From: Anaerolineae bacterium
GTDB taxonomy: Bacteria; Chloroflexota; Anaerolineae; Anaerolineales; E44-bin32
NCBI GenBank assembly: GCA_030605795.1
Contig: JAUWHR010000093.1
Coordinates: 1-50,133, forward strand
Direction: 5' to 3'
Length of the DNA stretch: 50,133 bases
Under the pieces are notes generated by a model. It was not told the DNA's origin. It saw only the letters and a program-made list of their open reading frames with translations, and did not search any database. The position numbers and the translations under genes are program-made. Below, piece by piece: positions 9,120 to 16,014 of this stretch; positions within the stretch are counted from its first letter, which is position 1; the number at the start of each line of letters is the position of its first letter.

Positions 9120-9810
9120 AGCGCGGCGGTTGATAAAAACCTTCGGTCTTAAGCCGGTGCTACGTGGTTTGGATTTTCATGTCGAGCATGGCGAGTTCGT
9201 CGCCCTGGTAGGTCCGAACGGAGCCGGTAAGACGACCTTCCTGCGCATATTGGCTACACTCTCCAAGCCCAGCATGGGTGAGGTGCGCGTAGCGGGATAC
9301 CCCCTGCCAGCGCAGGCAACCGCCGTACGTAGGCGGTTGGGCGTGGTCACGCACCAACCGCTGCTTTATGGTGATCTGACCGCGGAGGAGAATCTACGCT
9401 TCTACGGTCGGATGTATGCTGTCTTAAAATTAAAACGGCGCATCGAGGTGGTGCTTGAGATGGTGGGGCTGAACGTCCGACGTCGAGACCTGGTGCGACA
9501 ATTTTCGCGCGGTATGCAACAGCGCCTAGCCATCGGTCGGGCGATCCTGCACGATCCCGAAATTCTACTCCTCGATGAGCCCCACACCGGACTTGATCAG
9601 GAAGCGGCAGCAATGCTTGACACCTTACTCCGTGATGTAGCCGATCGTGGTCGGACGGTGGTGATGACCTCCCATGACCTGACCCGGGCGGCTGACCTTG
9701 CAGAACGGGTTGACATCCTCCACAAGGGCAAGATCGCCACTTCAGTACGTCGGGGCGAAATTGCCCCGGCTGAGTTGCCGGGGCTCTACTACTCGGTGAC
9801 TCATGACTGA
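9112..9810 (+). CDS. ccmA: Heme exporter ATP-binding protein CcmA
   Basis: A 232-residue ABC ATPase: Walker A GPNGAGKT (about residues 34-41), signature FSRGMQQRLAI (about 130), Walker B LLLDEPHTGLD, and the switch histidine in MTSHDL. With CcmB, CcmC and CcmD it releases heme-loaded CcmE. The ATG at 9112 overlaps the cytochrome gene by 8 nt, and the stop overlaps ccmB by 8 nt, so the three are likely translationally coupled. The identity rests on these neighbours as well as on the sequence, since ABC ATPases are alike. Confidence 0.92.
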   Translation: MIEARRLIKTFGLKPVLRGLDFHVEHGEFVALVGPNGAGKTTFLRILATLSKPSMGEVRVAGYPLPAQATAVRRRLGVVTHQPLLYGDLTAEENLRFYGRMYAVLKLKRRIEVVLEMVGLNVRRRDLVRQFSRGMQQRLAIGRAILHDPEILLLDEPHTGLDQEAAAMLDTLLRDVADRGRTVVMTSHDLTRAADLAERVDILHKGKIATSVRRGEIAPAELPGLYYSVTHD

Positions 9811-10543
9811 TCCTACTCCACCTATGGAAGCCATAGAACAGCCTGTCGTCATAAACCGAGGAAGCCGATTCGGTGGTTATCTTCGCGCCATCAGCGCGGT
9901 GGTGTGGAAGGACCTAACCGCCGAACTTCGCAGCCGGGAATTGTTCAGCGCCATGCTGGTCTTCGCCTTGCTGGTAATCCTGATCTTCAACTTTGCCCTC
10001 GAACTCGACATCCGTACCCGGGAGACGGTCACCTCCGGCGTGCTGTGGGTCACCTTTGCCTTTGCCGGCACACTGGGACTTAACCGCTCGATGGCAGTCG
10101 AGAAGGATCGTGGTTGCATGGATGGGCTGTTGCTGGCGCCTGTCGATCGCAGCGCGCTGTATTTCGGCAAGGCACTGGGCAGCCTGATCTTCATGCTAAT
10201 CGTCGAAGTCATCGTCCTGCCAGTCTACAGTGGGCTGTATAACATTAACCTGTTTCACCCGGGTTTGATGGCGGTTATCCTTCTTGGCTCGGTCGGCTAC
10301 GCTGCGGTAGGCACACTTCTATCGGCGATGGCGGTGCAGACCCGCACACGGGATGTGCTGCTCCCAATCCTGCTCTTCCCGGTAGTGCTTCCCCTCCTGG
10401 TGGCAGCGCTCAAGGCGAGCAACGGTTTCCTGCAGGGCTTTGAGATGGAAGAGATCTGGCCTTGGATAAATCTGCTCATCGTTTACGATGTCATTTTCAT
10501 TGCTGTTGCCTTTATGGTGTTCGATTATGTGGTTGAAGAATAA
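9803..10543 (+). CDS. ccmB: Heme exporter membrane protein CcmB
   Basis: A 246-residue membrane protein with about six helices. The segments VWKDLTAELRSRELFSAML and EKDRGCMDGLLLAPVDR are characteristic of CcmB, the membrane half of the CcmA ATPase. An N-terminal extension of about 25 residues precedes the first conserved block. It overlaps ccmA by 8 nt. After it comes a palindromic repeat cluster, then ccmC. Confidence 0.93.
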   Translation: MTDPTPPMEAIEQPVVINRGSRFGGYLRAISAVVWKDLTAELRSRELFSAMLVFALLVILIFNFALELDIRTRETVTSGVLWVTFAFAGTLGLNRSMAVEKDRGCMDGLLLAPVDRSALYFGKALGSLIFMLIVEVIVLPVYSGLYNINLFHPGLMAVILLGSVGYAAVGTLLSAMAVQTRTRDVLLPILLFPVVLPLLVAALKASNGFLQGFEMEEIWPWINLLIVYDVIFIAVAFMVFDYVVEE

Positions 10544-10548
10544 CATCA

Positions 10549-10604
10549 AGGCACCTGGGCACTTAGGCACCTTGGTGCCTGGGTGCCTAATCGCCTGAGT
10601 GCCC
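10549..10604. repeat. Palindromic GGTGCC/GGCACC repeat cluster between ccmB and ccmC
   Basis: Four or more copies of AGGCACC or GGTGCCT are packed in 56 bp. The core AGGCACCTTGGTGCCT (10565-10580) is a perfect hairpin with a 2-nt loop. It lies in the only sizeable gap in the ccmABC part of the operon, so it may act as an RNA processing or stabilising element, or it may simply be an inserted repeat. Confidence 0.7.
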
Positions 10605-10645
10605 GCACACCTTCTATTGAAGATTGGAAATATAAGGAGGAGCCC

Positions 10646-11347
10646 ATGGAACCCATACCCAAGACTCTAAAAGTGCTCAGTTGGATCACCGGTGCTCTGT
10701 TCATCGTGGCCTTGTATCTGGTGTTGTTCTATGCACCGCGCGAAATGGTAATGGGAGACGTGCAGCGTGTATTCTACTTCCATGTTGCTGCCGGCTGGGT
10801 GGGTGGTTTGGCGTTCTTGGTAACGGCTATCGCCGGAGGGGTCTATCTAAGGCGTGGAGACCACCGCTGGGATCAGGTTGCACTGGCCTCGGTGGAGATC
10901 GGCCTGGTTTTTACATTCGCCAACATTGTCAGCGGCTCAATCTGGGCGCGACCAATTTGGAACACATGGTGGACATGGGATCCGCGTCTGGTGACGGCCA
11001 GCATCATGGAGTTGATTTACATCGCCTATCTCTTGCTACGCCAGGGAGTTGAAGACCCTGCACGCCGGGCGCGCTTCGGCGCTGTGTACGGCATCGTCGG
11101 CTTCATCAGCGTGCCGCTCACTTTTCTCTCGATCCGCATATTTCGCACAATCCATCCAGTTGTGATTGGAAGCGGCGACCCATCGGCTACGGGCAGCTTC
11201 AACATGGTTCCTGAAATGCGGGTTGCCTTCTTCTTTAGTCTGTTCACCTTCACCTTCATCTATGCCACATTTCTTTGGCATCGCTTGCGGTTACAACGGC
11301 TGGCGGAGAAGGTGGAGCATATGAAGATGAAAGTGGTGTCGGAGTAG
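10646..11347 (+). CDS. ccmC: Heme handling protein CcmC
   Basis: A 233-residue protein with six predicted membrane helices. The heme-handling motif is NTWWTWDPRLVTA at about residues 104-118, flanked by conserved histidines in FYFHVAAGW and IFRTIHPVV. CcmC places heme on CcmE. The ATG at 10646 has AAGGAGG at 10634-10640. It is followed by a small ccmD-like gene, as is usual. Confidence 0.95.
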   Translation: MEPIPKTLKVLSWITGALFIVALYLVLFYAPREMVMGDVQRVFYFHVAAGWVGGLAFLVTAIAGGVYLRRGDHRWDQVALASVEIGLVFTFANIVSGSIWARPIWNTWWTWDPRLVTASIMELIYIAYLLLRQGVEDPARRARFGAVYGIVGFISVPLTFLSIRIFRTIHPVVIGSGDPSATGSFNMVPEMRVAFFFSLFTFTFIYATFLWHRLRLQRLAEKVEHMKMKVVSE

Positions 11348-11439
11348 AATTGTGTCAGGTGACGGAGGGTGGCTTGTGATTGTCCACCGTTCATCTATCA
11401 ATCTTGTTCAGCATTGCTATTAATCGGGAGCGTATACAG

Positions 11440-11637
11440 ATGTTCCTTCAAGAAACCACTGCGAATACATTCAATTACATGATCCTCGGTTTTGGTGTGA
11501 TACTGGGTGTAATCGTCTTCTATCTTATCAGCCTCGTGGCGCGGTTCCGCAACCTGAATCAGGATCTGGAATTGCTTAATGAGATCGAGGCAGAGGAGTG
11601 TAGTTCCCTCTCCCCACTGGGGAGAGGGTTAGGGTGA
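11440..11637 (+). CDS. CcmD-like small membrane protein, C-terminus read from a repeat
   Basis: A 65-residue protein with one membrane helix (ILGFGVILGVIVFYLISLVA) followed by a short charged segment, the layout of CcmD, which stabilises the CcmC-CcmE complex. GGGAG at 11426-11430 supports the ATG at 11440. The last eleven or so residues (SSLSPLGRGLG) are encoded by a dispersed CCCTCTCC.. repeat that begins at about 11605, so the natural end of the gene was probably just before it. CcmD proteins are too short for firm recognition; position after ccmC carries most of the weight. Confidence 0.65.
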   Translation: MFLQETTANTFNYMILGFGVILGVIVFYLISLVARFRNLNQDLELLNEIEAEECSSLSPLGRGLG

Positions 11638-11685
11638 GGGGGTAATCTTCTGACAAGCTACTCTGACCCTCGCCCTAAGGGCTCC
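11605..11685. repeat. Dispersed palindromic repeat (CCCTCTCC..GGAGAGGG)
   Basis: CCCTCTCC-ccact-GGGGAGAGGG is an inverted repeat followed by TTAGGGTGAGGGGG, and a partial second arm GACCCTCGCCCTAAGGGC lies near 11665-11683. This layout is a widespread intergenic repeat type in bacteria. Its left end provides the stop and tail of the ccmD-like gene. Confidence 0.7.
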
Positions 11686-11770
11686 ATTTGAATCTTCTTT
11701 TTAAACAGCCCCCCATGGTAAGGTGGTATTTCAGCTCACTGTTCGGTTAATACATCTTTAAGGAGGCGTG

Positions 11771-12592
11771 ATGTTCTCAGGACGTTTACTACGGCGCTTG
11801 GCGGTAGTCCTGTTGCTGATCTATGCGGCTCTCTCGGCTTATGCCAGCACGGCGCACTTGCTGAACCTGCCCCCCATTGGAAAGCCGATGATGCCCCTGC
11901 TCACGCTCCTCGCGTTCACCTTCGCCCTGGTTCACGCCCGGTTGAGACTTGGCTGCCCTCGCACGTTGCTCCTCCTTGGTCTGAGCTTTGGGGTAAGCCT
12001 GCTCTACGAGAGTGTTGGGGTGGCGACGGGCTGGATCTATGGACCTTACCATTACACTGATATGCTTGGACCGCGCTTCCTGGGCCTTGTGCCCTACCTT
12101 GTCCCGGCGGCGTGGTTCATGATGATTTACCCTGCCCAGGTGATCGCCGAGGGACTGCTGGGCGATAGGCTGGCGGCGGGCTGGCGAAGGATCTTAGGGC
12201 TGGCGGCAGTGAGTGCGGTGGTGATGACCGCCTGGGATGTGATCATGGACCCGATTATGGTGCGCATGGGGTTCTGGGTGTGGGAAGTCGAGGGGGCCTA
12301 TTTCGGTGTACCGCTGCACAACTATGCCGGCTGGTTTGTGACCACATTTACGATCTACCTGCTATTCCGGCTTATAGCGCCGCGCCTGGGCGAGACACCT
12401 ACTGTCATTGTAGATCAGGGTTTCGTTCGCCTGGCAGCCTGGTCGTACATGATCACCTGGGCCAGCAACACCTTCGCCGCCTTGCAGATGGAGTTGGGCG
12501 GTCCGGCTTTGGCGGGGATATTTAGCGCAGGGGCTTTTGCGCTCTTCGGGGTGCTGGGTATAGCTGGCGGGAGTCGTTCTGAGCGAGGTTAA
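11771..12592 (+). CDS. Carotenoid biosynthesis membrane protein (CruF/DUF422 family)
   Basis: A 273-residue protein with about seven membrane helices. The block YGPYHYTDMLGPRFLG and the following LVPYLVPAAWFMMIYPA are typical of the DUF422 family, which includes the carotenoid 1,2-hydratase CruF and the haloarchaeal bisanhydrobacterioruberin hydratase. DNA offers GTG at 11768 and ATG at 11771; with AGGAGG at 11761-11766 both are close, and I use the ATG. No other carotenoid gene is in the window, so the exact substrate is uncertain. It stands alone between the ccm operon and a repeat. Confidence 0.78.
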   Translation: MFSGRLLRRLAVVLLLIYAALSAYASTAHLLNLPPIGKPMMPLLTLLAFTFALVHARLRLGCPRTLLLLGLSFGVSLLYESVGVATGWIYGPYHYTDMLGPRFLGLVPYLVPAAWFMMIYPAQVIAEGLLGDRLAAGWRRILGLAAVSAVVMTAWDVIMDPIMVRMGFWVWEVEGAYFGVPLHNYAGWFVTTFTIYLLFRLIAPRLGETPTVIVDQGFVRLAAWSYMITWASNTFAALQMELGGPALAGIFSAGAFALFGVLGIAGGSRSERG

Positions 12593-12623
12593 TTATTTTC
12601 AAGTCAATTTCCGGTATGGAAAT

Positions 12624-12727
12624 GTAGGGGCGACCGGGCCGGGAACTAAACCCCCGATAAATTCACCGGGACGAACGGTCCAGTCAAGCTGGACGAACGG
12701 CCGGCATCTGCGACCGGTCGCCCCTAC
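12624..12727. repeat. Inverted-repeat element (GTAGGGGCGACCGG arms)
   Basis: GTAGGGGCGACCGG (12624-12637) is repeated in exact inverted form at 12714-12727, with about 76 bp between the arms that also contain smaller GGACGAACGG-like repeats. The gene-poor position and arm type fit a small non-autonomous repeat found in many copies in related genomes; the copy number here cannot be checked. Confidence 0.75.
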
Positions 12728-12768
12728 TATGGTATTCAAGATGACAGAATCTGAGATTTGATCGTGTC

Positions 12769-13389
12769 TTACGTGGCCAGCAACTTCTCCAATTCCACCA
12801 TGGACCGCGTCTCGACCTCAGCATGGATGCTATTGTTATGGGCGTCCATCGTCACGACAAGTGGGAGGTCTTTAATCTCGATCACCCACATCGCCTCCGG
12901 TACCCCAAAATCAAGTTTATGGACGTCAATTACCCGCTGCACGGACTGGGCGATTAAAGAAGCTGCCCCACCGATGGCGTGTAAGTAGACGCCTGGCACC
13001 TCGTGGCAGGCGGTGAGGGTTTTCGGCCCCATGCCACCTTTTCCGATCACCGCCTTGAGGTTGAAGTGGCGCATTATGTCGCCCTGATATGGTTCCTCAC
13101 GGATGCTGGTTGTCGGACCCGCAGCCACGAATCGGTAGTCACCTGTTTCCAACCCAGCTACTATCGGACCACAGTGGTAAAGTGCGCCGCCATTGAGCAG
13201 GCGTTTGATGGCCTGGTAGACCTGGAGGTCGTCGCCTTCCATCTGACGAGTCTCCTTAATGAAGGTTTCGATCATCCATTTGTGGACCGTGTCGCGCCCG
13301 GTGATCATCACGCCGGAGAGCGACACCGAATCGCCAACCTTGAGTTGAAGGATGTTCTCGTCCGAGATGGGAATGCTGAGGTTGTACAT
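12769..13389 (-). CDS. Class I fumarate hydratase (or tartrate dehydratase), beta subunit
   Basis: A 206-residue protein matching the C-terminal domain of class I fumarases: GDSVSLSGVMITGRDTVHK at the N-terminus, then HCGPIVAG, AAGPTTSIREEPY and the KAVIGKGGMG block. Together with the alpha subunit upstream it forms the [4Fe-4S] enzyme that interconverts fumarate and malate. AGGAGAG precedes the ATG. The gap to the alpha gene is 11 bp. Tartrate dehydratase is a close relative and cannot be excluded from sequence reading alone. Confidence 0.9.
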   Translation of the reverse strand: MYNLSIPISDENILQLKVGDSVSLSGVMITGRDTVHKWMIETFIKETRQMEGDDLQVYQAIKRLLNGGALYHCGPIVAGLETGDYRFVAAGPTTSIREEPYQGDIMRHFNLKAVIGKGGMGPKTLTACHEVPGVYLHAIGGAASLIAQSVQRVIDVHKLDFGVPEAMWVIEIKDLPLVVTMDAHNNSIHAEVETRSMVELEKLLAT

Positions 13390-13400
13390 GCCCTGCTCTC

Positions 13401-14273
13401 CTATAGATACTGAATGTCACTTCCGCGCACGGTCATCCGACGGCGGCGGTGCGCCCAACACATATAAGATATAGAGACGAAGAAACTGGCTGGCAAGCGG
13501 TGCATTCCTTTGATTTTCACCCCGAGCACGGTCGTTTCCCCACCGAACCCCATCGGACCGATGCCCAGTTGGTTGGCTTCTTCAGTTAGGCGCTCCTCAA
13601 GGGCAGCCAGTTGTGGGTCCGGATTGGGCTCATCCATTTTGCGGAAGAGAGCTTCTTTGGACCCGTAGTAGGATGAGCCACGGTCGCCGCCGATGGCCAC
13701 GCCTAAAACGCCCGGGGCGCAACCCCTGCCTTGGGCTTGGTGCACCGCATTGAGTACAACTTTGCGCACGCCTTCTAGGTCCCGCCCGGCGCCGAGACGT
13801 CCTTCAGGCAGTGAATACTGCACACCCACATTCTCACAACCGCCACCCTTGAGCATCAGGTCGACTATAAGCTCATCGCCTTTAATCTCTTCGAAGTGGA
13901 TGGTAGGGAAGGCATTATCGCCGAGGTTGTTACCGCTGTTTAAGCCAGTGATGGCGTTGACCGCGTTGGGTCGCAGGTAGGTGCGTGCGGTTGCCTCGGC
14001 TACGGCGGTACGGATTTGCTCCCGCAATGCTTGGGTGCTCCACCCCTCCGGCTGCTGGACGTAGAAGATAGGCGTGCCGGTGTCCTGGCAGATAGGTGTG
14101 GAGTTCTTCCGAGCCATGGCGACGTTCTGCAGGACGGTGTCCAGGGCACTTTTGGCTGCTGAGCCGGGCGATTCCCGGTCGCGCGCCTCAATTAGCGATT
14201 GTTCGACATCTGTTGGTAAGTCGGTCGAAGTGAGGCGGATTAATTCGAGAAAAGCGTTGGTTAGGTCATGCAT
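13401..14273 (-). CDS. Class I fumarate hydratase (or tartrate dehydratase), alpha subunit
   Basis: A 290-residue protein with three cysteines in the positions that bind the catalytic [4Fe-4S] cluster: PICQDTGTP, GGGCENVG and GRGCAPGVLG. The oxygen-sensitive cluster fits an anaerobic host. It is the first gene of a two-gene operon with the beta subunit. AGAGGGAAACT precedes the ATG at 14273. The length is normal for the split form of the enzyme. Confidence 0.93.
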   Translation of the reverse strand: MHDLTNAFLELIRLTSTDLPTDVEQSLIEARDRESPGSAAKSALDTVLQNVAMARKNSTPICQDTGTPIFYVQQPEGWSTQALREQIRTAVAEATARTYLRPNAVNAITGLNSGNNLGDNAFPTIHFEEIKGDELIVDLMLKGGGCENVGVQYSLPEGRLGAGRDLEGVRKVVLNAVHQAQGRGCAPGVLGVAIGGDRGSSYYGSKEALFRKMDEPNPDPQLAALEERLTEEANQLGIGPMGFGGETTVLGVKIKGMHRLPASFFVSISYMCWAHRRRRMTVRGSDIQYL

Positions 14274-14384
14274 AGTTTCCCTCTGGATCGTGGTGTGGCA
14301 TCTCTAAAGATCGGCATGGATGTCCTACTACTGATCCCGGACGGATATATTTTGGCTTGAAAATGTCATCGACGGTAGTGACGA

Positions 14385-14410
14385 ATAGCCGGTCCTATAT
14401 TGCCGGCTAT
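14385..14410 (-). terminator. Hairpin between the stress-protein operon and the fumarase operon
   Basis: ATAGCCGG (14385-14392) pairs with CCGGCTAT (14403-14410). It lies about 85 bp after the end of the universal stress protein gene and before the fumarase start. No strong T-run follows, so it is a weak terminator candidate. Confidence 0.4.
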
Positions 14411-14495
14411 CATTGTTAGTGGTTTATTGGGTCAGGCAATGGATTACCATAATAAAACGAAACACTGTTTATGCACAGCAGCACCCGCAACCGGG

Positions 14496-15344
14496 TCATT
14501 CACCTGCCGGAGGGGTGAAACGGACGGTCAGCACCGGGCAATCCACCACCTCGGCAACCTCCGCGGTTACATTGGGGAGAAACAAATGCCGTAGGCTATT
14601 GGAGCTGTGGGTCGATCCCATCCCGATTAGGTCGTAGTCACCTTCCCGGATTTCATTTAGGATCTCATGCACAATGTGGCCGTGGCGTACTTTGAGCTCT
14701 ACAGAAATTCCGGCTTCTTGAGCTTCGGTCATAGTCTGCTGCAGATAGCGTGCATGAGGGGTATCTGCTGCTAACGGATCCTGCCGGTGTGCTTGAACTT
14801 CCCGCGGCAGTGGATAGTCCAGGGTGATGGGTTCGACTATGTGAAGCAGGGTCATATGGGCGTCAGTTGCCTGGGTTAGATCTATGGCTAGTTTTGCCAG
14901 GTTGTTTGAATATTTTAGCCCGCCTGAACAAACAAGCATGTGCTTCAGGTGGGTTTGAAATGCCGGTATGTAGAGCAGCGGAGTGGAGATGTGAGCTAGT
15001 AGGTTGCGGAAGGTACGTCCGCGGAGAATCCGCCGCATGACAGGGCGTCCTAATGGGCCAACGACGGTCAGGTATGTCCCCTTCTGTGCCTGTTTGGCGA
15101 TTATATCTGTGGCGGTTCCCTCTCGCAGAAGAGACTGAGCGTCAATGCCAGCTGCATCTAGTTGACCCATGACCTCGTTCATTAAACCTATTACTTTGTC
15201 TCGTTGCTTAGGCGCCTCTGTGATCCCCAATACCACAACCGACTTCCCCAGCACCTCGGCAAGCCATTGGCCATACGCCAGCGCCGGCTTGGTTGTGTCG
15301 GCGCCATTGGTGCAGAGTAGCAGCCGCATGGATTCCAAGTTCAT
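14496..15344 (-). CDS. Universal stress protein, two tandem UspA domains
   Basis: A 282-residue protein made of two UspA-type domains (about residues 5-135 and 135-277). The second ends in the ATP-binding type motif GMGSTHSSNSLRHL..GS-like loop and the strand CPVLTVRF; the first has a degenerate loop (VVGPLGRPVMRRILRGR). Such proteins are induced under stress or growth arrest and may bind ATP. Its ATG overlaps the stop of the chromate transporter gene (ATGA), so the two are likely co-translated. Confidence 0.88.
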   Translation of the reverse strand: MNLESMRLLLCTNGADTTKPALAYGQWLAEVLGKSVVVLGITEAPKQRDKVIGLMNEVMGQLDAAGIDAQSLLREGTATDIIAKQAQKGTYLTVVGPLGRPVMRRILRGRTFRNLLAHISTPLLYIPAFQTHLKHMLVCSGGLKYSNNLAKLAIDLTQATDAHMTLLHIVEPITLDYPLPREVQAHRQDPLAADTPHARYLQQTMTEAQEAGISVELKVRHGHIVHEILNEIREGDYDLIGMGSTHSSNSLRHLFLPNVTAEVAEVVDCPVLTVRFTPPAGE

Positions 15345-15856
15345 CGGAAAACCACCATTCCCAGCAAACCAGCTGCCAGCAACACCAGTGCGGGTGGTGC
15401 GTTAAAGATAAGAGCCCCAAAACTAAGCGCGGCGATGATGATTGTGGCTATCAGACTACTACCCTCAGTTTGAAATACCTGCCAGGCAACCAGGACCATC
15501 AAGACCGCTACCGCAGGCGCCAGACCACGGACGAAGCTGCCCACCCAGGCTTCTCCTCGTAGGCGTTGTAGAATCGTCATCAGGCCCAGCATTAGAACTG
15601 TCGGTGGCAGGATCGAGCCTAGTAGGGCGACCAGCGCGCCGTGCACACCCGCACTGGCATATCCGACGAACATCGCTAATTGCAAAGCGTCGCTCCCTGG
15701 AAGAACACTTGAGAAGCCCACCGCCTCTACAAACTGACTTTCTGTCATCAGTGAGCCGACAGTCTCTTTATACAGGAGTCCCACCGAGGCCGGTCCAGAA
15801 GTGGTGAGTAGATTGATCTTGAGGAACATCAAAAAGAGTCGCAGTAAATTAGACAT
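15341..15856 (-). CDS. Chromate transporter family protein, single CHR domain
   Basis: A 171-residue membrane protein with five or six helices, matching one half of ChrA. The conserved start (LFLMFLKINLLTTSGPASVG), GFSSVLPGSDALQLAMFVGY and the PPTVLM region are recognisable. Chromate transporters are either about 400 residues with two CHR domains or pairs of half-size genes. Only one half is present here and the partner position is taken by the stress protein gene. It may work as a homodimer, or the partner may be elsewhere. The true substrate may not be chromate. Confidence 0.82.
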   Translation of the reverse strand: MSNLLRLFLMFLKINLLTTSGPASVGLLYKETVGSLMTESQFVEAVGFSSVLPGSDALQLAMFVGYASAGVHGALVALLGSILPPTVLMLGLMTILQRLRGEAWVGSFVRGLAPAVAVLMVLVAWQVFQTEGSSLIATIIIAALSFGALIFNAPPALVLLAAGLLGMVVFR

Positions 15857-16014
15857 GAGCGCCTTCTTTAACTCATCAAGCCTTATCCAATCATACTTGT
15901 GGTGAATGACGGGAGCAAGCGATTTTGGATGTAAGACCTACATGTGGATGGTCGACTAGATCAATCCTTGGCGTTCCAGAGTTATGCTCCTAATTGTGTT
16001 ACACTGCCTTCGGT

